A stretch of DNA of 35,526 bases, taken from contig JAFAZW010000057.1 in the NCBI GenBank assembly GCA_019239415.1, positions 1 through 35,526 on the forward strand, given 5' to 3'. The stretch is from Alphaproteobacteria bacterium. GTDB taxonomy: Bacteria; Pseudomonadota; Alphaproteobacteria; Sphingomonadales; Sphingomonadaceae. This document shows positions 32,126 through 35,526 of this stretch, one piece after another (the stretch's first letter is position 1; every line of letters begins with the position of its first letter). The notes below the pieces were generated by a model. That model worked only from the letters and a program-made list of their open reading frames with translations. It did not search any database and had not been told where the DNA came from. A program made the position numbers and the translations under genes.

Positions 32126-33196
32126 ATGGAAAGGACGGAGCAGAACAGTGGAACCATGGATGTCCGCAGCAGCCATCGCTTCGACATTGCCGCCCTGGCA
32201 ATATGGATGGAGGAAAATGTCGCGGGATTTGGCGGGCCGCTTGGCGTCGAGCAGTTCCGAGGCGGCCAGTCCAACCCGACCTACAAGTTGAGCGCCGGCG
32301 GCCGTGCCTATGTGCTGCGGCGCAAGCCTCCCGGCAGGCTGCTCCCCGGCGCGCATGCCGTCGACCGGGAATATCGCGTTCTTGCCGCGCTCGGCGCCCA
32401 AGCTTTCCCGGTCCCGCGGGTTCACGGCCTTTGCCTTGACGAGACGGTGATCGGCACGCCCTTCTACGTCATGGACATGGTGGAAGGGCGCATCTTCTGG
32501 GACGCCGAGCTGCCGCAGGTGCCGCGCGCGGAACGGGCCGCCCATTTCGATGCCATGAACGCCACCATCGCCGCGCTCCACGCGATCGATCCGGACGCCG
32601 CGGGGCTGGGCGATTACGGCAAGCCGGGCAATTATTTCGAGCGCCAGATCAGCCGCTGGTCGAAGCAATATCTCGGCGACGTCGAAGCCGGGCGGGTGAA
32701 GGCGATGGACCGGCTGGTCGAATGGCTGCCCGCTCACATTCCCGCCGCGGCCGGCGACGAAAGCCGCGTCATCCACGGCGACTTCCGCTGCGACAACATG
32801 ATCTTCCACCCCACCGAGCCGCGAGTCGTCGCGGTGCTGGACTGGGAGCTGTCGACGCTCGGCCACCCGCTCGCCGACTTCACCTACCATCTGATGATGT
32901 ACCGGATGCCGGCCGGCGCGACGACGGGCCTGGCCGGGCTCGACCTCGCGGCCCTCGGCATCCCCTCCGAGGCGGACTATATCGCCGCTTATTGCCGCCG
33001 CACCGGGCGCGACGGCCTTGCCGACGTCGATTTCTACATGGCCTTCAACATGTTCCGGCTCGCGGCGATCGTCCACGGCATCAAGGGCCGGCTCGCCCGC
33101 GGCACCGCCAGCTCCGCCCATGCCGACCGTATGGCCGGGAGCCTCGAGCCGCTCGCCGAGCTCGCCTGGTCCCAGGCCGAGCGCGCCGGGGCCTGA
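32126..33196 (+). CDS. Aminoglycoside-phosphotransferase-like kinase (ACAD10/11 type)
   Basis: A 356-residue protein with the APH fold: an N-terminal nucleotide-binding part (EQFRGGQSNPTYKLSAGGRA, AYVLRRKPPGRLLPGAHAVDR), the catalytic loop HGDFRCDN at residues 217-224, and the DFG-equivalent LDWELSTLGHPLADF from 238. The RRKPPG.LLP.AH signature is typical of the family that phosphorylates hydroxy-acyl-CoA or hydroxy acids before beta-oxidation (human ACAD10/11), not antibiotics. The exact substrate is unknown. ATG 32126 is preceded by AAGGAG 12 bases upstream; Met11 at 32156 is an alternative start. Confidence 0.88.
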   Translation: MERTEQNSGTMDVRSSHRFDIAALAIWMEENVAGFGGPLGVEQFRGGQSNPTYKLSAGGRAYVLRRKPPGRLLPGAHAVDREYRVLAALGAQAFPVPRVHGLCLDETVIGTPFYVMDMVEGRIFWDAELPQVPRAERAAHFDAMNATIAALHAIDPDAAGLGDYGKPGNYFERQISRWSKQYLGDVEAGRVKAMDRLVEWLPAHIPAAAGDESRVIHGDFRCDNMIFHPTEPRVVAVLDWELSTLGHPLADFTYHLMMYRMPAGATTGLAGLDLAALGIPSEADYIAAYCRRTGRDGLADVDFYMAFNMFRLAAIVHGIKGRLARGTASSAHADRMAGSLEPLAELAWSQAERAGA

Positions 33197-33291
33197 GGCT
33201 CCTCCGTATCGGAGTTGACTTGGTCCATTCCGGAGTGTTTGCTTCGCCCCCGTGGAGAAGCACGAAACCGTGGCAGGCGCGGAGCGTCGGC

Positions 33292-34470
33292 ATGGCTGAG
33301 CGGCGGCGGATCGTGTCGATCGTCGGCACCCGCCCCGAGGCGATCAAGATGGCGCCGGTCGCGGCCGCGCTGGGCGAACGGCGCGACATCGATCATCGGC
33401 TGATCCTCACCGGCCAGCATGGCGGCCTCGCTTGCGTGCTCGGTCCGGTCGAGACCGAGCTGCCGCACGATCCGACCCCGCGCACGCCGGCGAGGCTGCG
33501 CGAGCGGCTGCACCGCCTCCTGGTGCCGCACCTCCGGCGCCTCGCTCCGCAGCTGGTGCTGGTCCACGGCGACACCAGCAGCGCGCTTGCCGGCGCGCTC
33601 GCCGCGCGCGACTGCGGAGCCGCGATCGCCCATGTCGAGGCCGGGCTGCGCTCCTTCGACCTGCGCCAGCCCTGGCCGGAAGAAGGCAACCGCATGGCGA
33701 TCGACGCCCTCGCGCAGCTGCTCTTCGCACCCACCGAACATGCCGCGCGCAACCTGGAGCGGGACTGGCGCGTGGGCGGGGAAATCCACGTCACCGGCAA
33801 TACCGGCATCGACGCGGTGCTCCGGGAAGCGGCACGAATCCCGCCGGAAGCCCGCGTGCGGCGGGACGGCGCGCCGCTGATCGTCGTCACCTGCCACAGG
33901 AAGGAAAATCAGGGACGCGAGACGGAGGCGGTCTGCCGCGCGGTGCGGCTGATCGTGCGCTGCCTGCCGGCCGAAATCGCCTTCGTGCTGCACTCGAACC
34001 CGCTGGTCCGCGCGCCCGTCGAGGCGATGCTGGCGGGGGAGCCGGGCGTCCGGCTGCTCGATCCGCTCGGTTATCCGGAGATGGTCCGGCTCATCGCCCG
34101 GTCGACCCTGCTCCTCACCGACAGCGGCGGACTGCAGGAGGAGGGCCCGGCGCTCGGCAAGCCGGTCCTCGTGCTGCGCAACGTCACCGAGCGGCCGGAG
34201 GCGCTCGGCGGCACCCATCTCGAGCTGGTCGGCACCGACCCGACGGCGATCTTCACCGCGGTCGCGGCCCTGCTCTCCGACCCGCAGCGACGCGCCCGGC
34301 TCGCGGTGCCGAGCGCGGCGTTCGGCGACGGTCGGGCGGCACCGCGGATCGCCGCCGCCATCGCGCACTGGTTCGACGCCCGCGAACGGCGCCCGTTCAT
34401 GCTGCGGCGCGTCGCAGCCGCTCCAGCAGCCGCTCGCGCGACGCCAGCACCTCGCCTTGCCGCTCGATGA
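33292..34470 (+). CDS. wecB: UDP-N-acetylglucosamine 2-epimerase (non-hydrolysing)
   Basis: A 392-residue GT-B-fold enzyme that interconverts UDP-GlcNAc and UDP-ManNAc for surface polysaccharide. Motifs: [14 protein letters not shown] (10-23), [14 protein letters not shown] (91-104), [10 protein letters not shown] (114-123), [10 protein letters not shown] (129-138; canonical PEE.NR), [11 protein letters not shown], and [22 protein letters not shown] near the UDP site. The segment after [16 protein letters not shown] is shorter than in E. coli WecB. The last 25 residues run past the family end and overlap the recO 3' end by 74 nt on the opposite strand; they are Ala/Arg-rich and may be a recent extension. 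No other polysaccharide genes lie nearby. Confidence 0.88.
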   Translation: MAERRRIVSIVGTRPEAIKMAPVAAALGERRDIDHRLILTGQHGGLACVLGPVETELPHDPTPRTPARLRERLHRLLVPHLRRLAPQLVLVHGDTSSALAGALAARDCGAAIAHVEAGLRSFDLRQPWPEEGNRMAIDALAQLLFAPTEHAARNLERDWRVGGEIHVTGNTGIDAVLREAARIPPEARVRRDGAPLIVVTCHRKENQGRETEAVCRAVRLIVRCLPAEIAFVLHSNPLVRAPVEAMLAGEPGVRLLDPLGYPEMVRLIARSTLLLTDSGGLQEEGPALGKPVLVLRNVTERPEALGGTHLELVGTDPTAIFTAVAALLSDPQRRARLAVPSAAFGDGRAAPRIAAAIAHWFDARERRPFMLRRVAAAPAAARATPAPRLAAR

Positions 34471-35128
34471 GCAGGTCGCGGGCGAGGAAGTGGCCGGTGA
34501 TCCGCAGCCCGTCGAACACCTCCGCCCAGCTCGCCGAGCCGCCTTCGAGGAGAAAGGGCGGCAGCGCCATCAGCCGGTCGGCATAGGCGCCGGCGCCCGC
34601 CCGGCTCACGGCGCGGCCGCTCCTGGGGCTGACGAAGGCGAGATCGTCCCGCGCGCCCGTCGCCGCGCATTCGGAGAGATCGAGGCCGTAGCCGAGCTCC
34701 GAGAGCAGCAGCAGCTCGTAGCGCACCAGCGCCGCCGCCCAGCCGCGCGCCGCCGGCGCCGCCGCGACCGCTTCGAGCAGGCCCCTGAGCGCTGCGTAGA
34801 GCCGCGGATAGGGCTGGCCCTCGGGCAGCGCCGTCGCCGTCAGCGCCGTCGCCCAGTCGATCGCCGCCGCCGCCAGCGGCTCGGACAGCAAGACGCCGCG
34901 GCTCTCGGCCAGCTCGACCGACAGCTGAGCGAGCTGCTCCTCGGTCCGCGACCGATATTCGGCCTGGACGAGGTTGCCCGGCACCAGCACCGGCCTGAGG
35001 CGCCGCGACCGCCCGCCGCGCACGAAGCCCGGCTGGACGCCGTCCGTCGGGGTCAGCGCGCGGACGATGGCGCCATGCTCGCCATGCGCCCTGACCGCGC
35101 AGACGATCGCTTCGGTGACGAGCCGCAT
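34397..35128 (-). CDS. recO: DNA repair protein RecO
   Basis: A 243-residue protein with the N-terminal OB fold ([40 protein letters not shown]) and the helical C-terminal part ([35 protein letters not shown] and a Cys region). RecO loads RecA with RecR during recombination repair. The usual four-Cys zinc site of some RecO proteins is not kept. It lies ten bases downstream of uvrC, forming a repair-gene pair. Its 3' end is antisense to the WecB-like gene tail. Confidence 0.93.
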   Translation of the reverse strand: MRLVTEAIVCAVRAHGEHGAIVRALTPTDGVQPGFVRGGRSRRLRPVLVPGNLVQAEYRSRTEEQLAQLSVELAESRGVLLSEPLAAAAIDWATALTATALPEGQPYPRLYAALRGLLEAVAAAPAARGWAAALVRYELLLLSELGYGLDLSECAATGARDDLAFVSPRSGRAVSRAGAGAYADRLMALPPFLLEGGSASWAEVFDGLRITGHFLARDLLIERQGEVLASRERLLERLRRAAA

Positions 35129-35138
35129 CCTCTCCCCC

Positions 35139-35526
35139 TCAGGCCGAGGGGTGGAAATAATCGTAGATGCCGCGGGCCATCGCCTTCGAGATGCCGGGCG
35201 CCTTTTCGAGGTCCTCGAGCGCCGCGCCGCGCACCGCCTTGGCGGTGCCGAAGTGCATCAGCAGGGCCCGCTTGCGCGCCGGGCCGATGCCGGGGACGTC
35301 GTCGAGCGGGCTCTTGGTGAAATTGGCGGCGCGACGGGTGCGGTGGGCACCGATCGCGAAGCGGTGGGCCTCGTCGCGCAGGCGCTGGAGATGGAACAGC
35401 AAGGGCGAATTGAGCGGCAGCATCGACTCGCGACCACCGGGCAGATGGAAATGCTCGCGGCCGGCGTTGCGGTCCGGGCCCTTGGAGATGCCGACGACGG
35501 GAACGTCCTGAACGCCCATTTCCTCG
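35139..35526 (-). CDS. uvrC: UvrABC excinuclease subunit C, C-terminal part
   Basis: The final 128 codons of uvrC; the gene runs off the right edge. The visible part includes [40 protein letters not shown] with IGAHRTRRA (the end of the RNase-H-like 5' nuclease domain) and the helix-hairpin-helix [20 protein letters not shown] with [20 protein letters not shown]. UvrC makes the two incisions flanking DNA lesions. It lies directly upstream of recO. Confidence 0.95.
   Translation of the reverse strand, partial: EEMGVQDVPVVGISKGPDRNAGREHFHLPGGRESMLPLNSPLLFHLQRLRDEAHRFAIGAHRTRRAANFTKSPLDDVPGIGPARKRALLMHFGTAKAVRGAALEDLEKAPGISKAMARGIYDYFHPSA

Overview
The window is high-GC DNA from an alphaproteobacterium, most likely a sphingomonad. 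Evidence: a MucR/Ros-type zinc-finger regulator, a PopZ-like DUF2497 protein next to a TolC-family gene, pcm and valS, a DUF3008 protein, an IF-1-like protein with an Arg/Gly tail, many GTG/TTG starts, and short dispersed palindromic repeats. I saw no prophage, transposase or CRISPR array. Family assignments rest on motif recognition; no database search was run.

Layout. 1-629: PadR-type repressor overlapping the start of a truncated membrane protein. 994-3602: an NRAMP-like transporter with atypical metal-site motifs, overlapping an OprB-like porin. 3667-4632: 6-phosphogluconolactonase and a DUF3008 protein. 4722-7299: a phosphate-response locus phoR-phoU-phoB lacking the usual pst transporter genes. 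7360-8350: two small exported proteins around tRNA-Arg(ACG). 8457-14203: a five-gene, fully overlapping minus-strand operon in the order hemB, PLP decarboxylase, membrane-fused spermidine-synthase-like protein, GNAT acetyltransferase, gamma-carbonic-anhydrase-like protein. 14360-19209: a small exported protein, a MATE transporter, a composite palindromic repeat and valS, which carries a palindromic element inside its reading frame. 19454-20191: IF-1-like protein and two very small genes. 20242-22773: pcm-like, TolC-family and PopZ-like genes. 23106-27079: MucR regulator, tRNA-Cys, a large trimeric autotransporter adhesin with 300-bp internal repeats, and a small exported protein. 27156-30207: a compact peptide-modification (RiPP) cassette. 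30192-35526: amidohydrolase, sigma factor, aminoglycoside-phosphotransferase-like protein, WecB-like epimerase, recO and the 3' end of uvrC.

The most interesting system is the cassette at 27156-30207. It holds a 44-residue precursor-like peptide ending in Gly-Gly-Gly-Gly-Asn-Gln-Gly-Ser, then an intrinsic terminator overlapping the ribosome-binding region of the next gene, then an asparagine-synthetase-like enzyme lacking the glutaminase cysteine (the hallmark of lasso-peptide cyclases), then an HPr-kinase-like protein of the type that phosphorylates the C-terminal serine of paeninodin-class lasso precursors. No leader peptidase, RiPP-recognition protein or exporter lies in the window, and the precursor has no obvious Gly1...Asp/Glu8 ring. 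The cassette is therefore either split across the genome or does something different from a standard lasso pathway.
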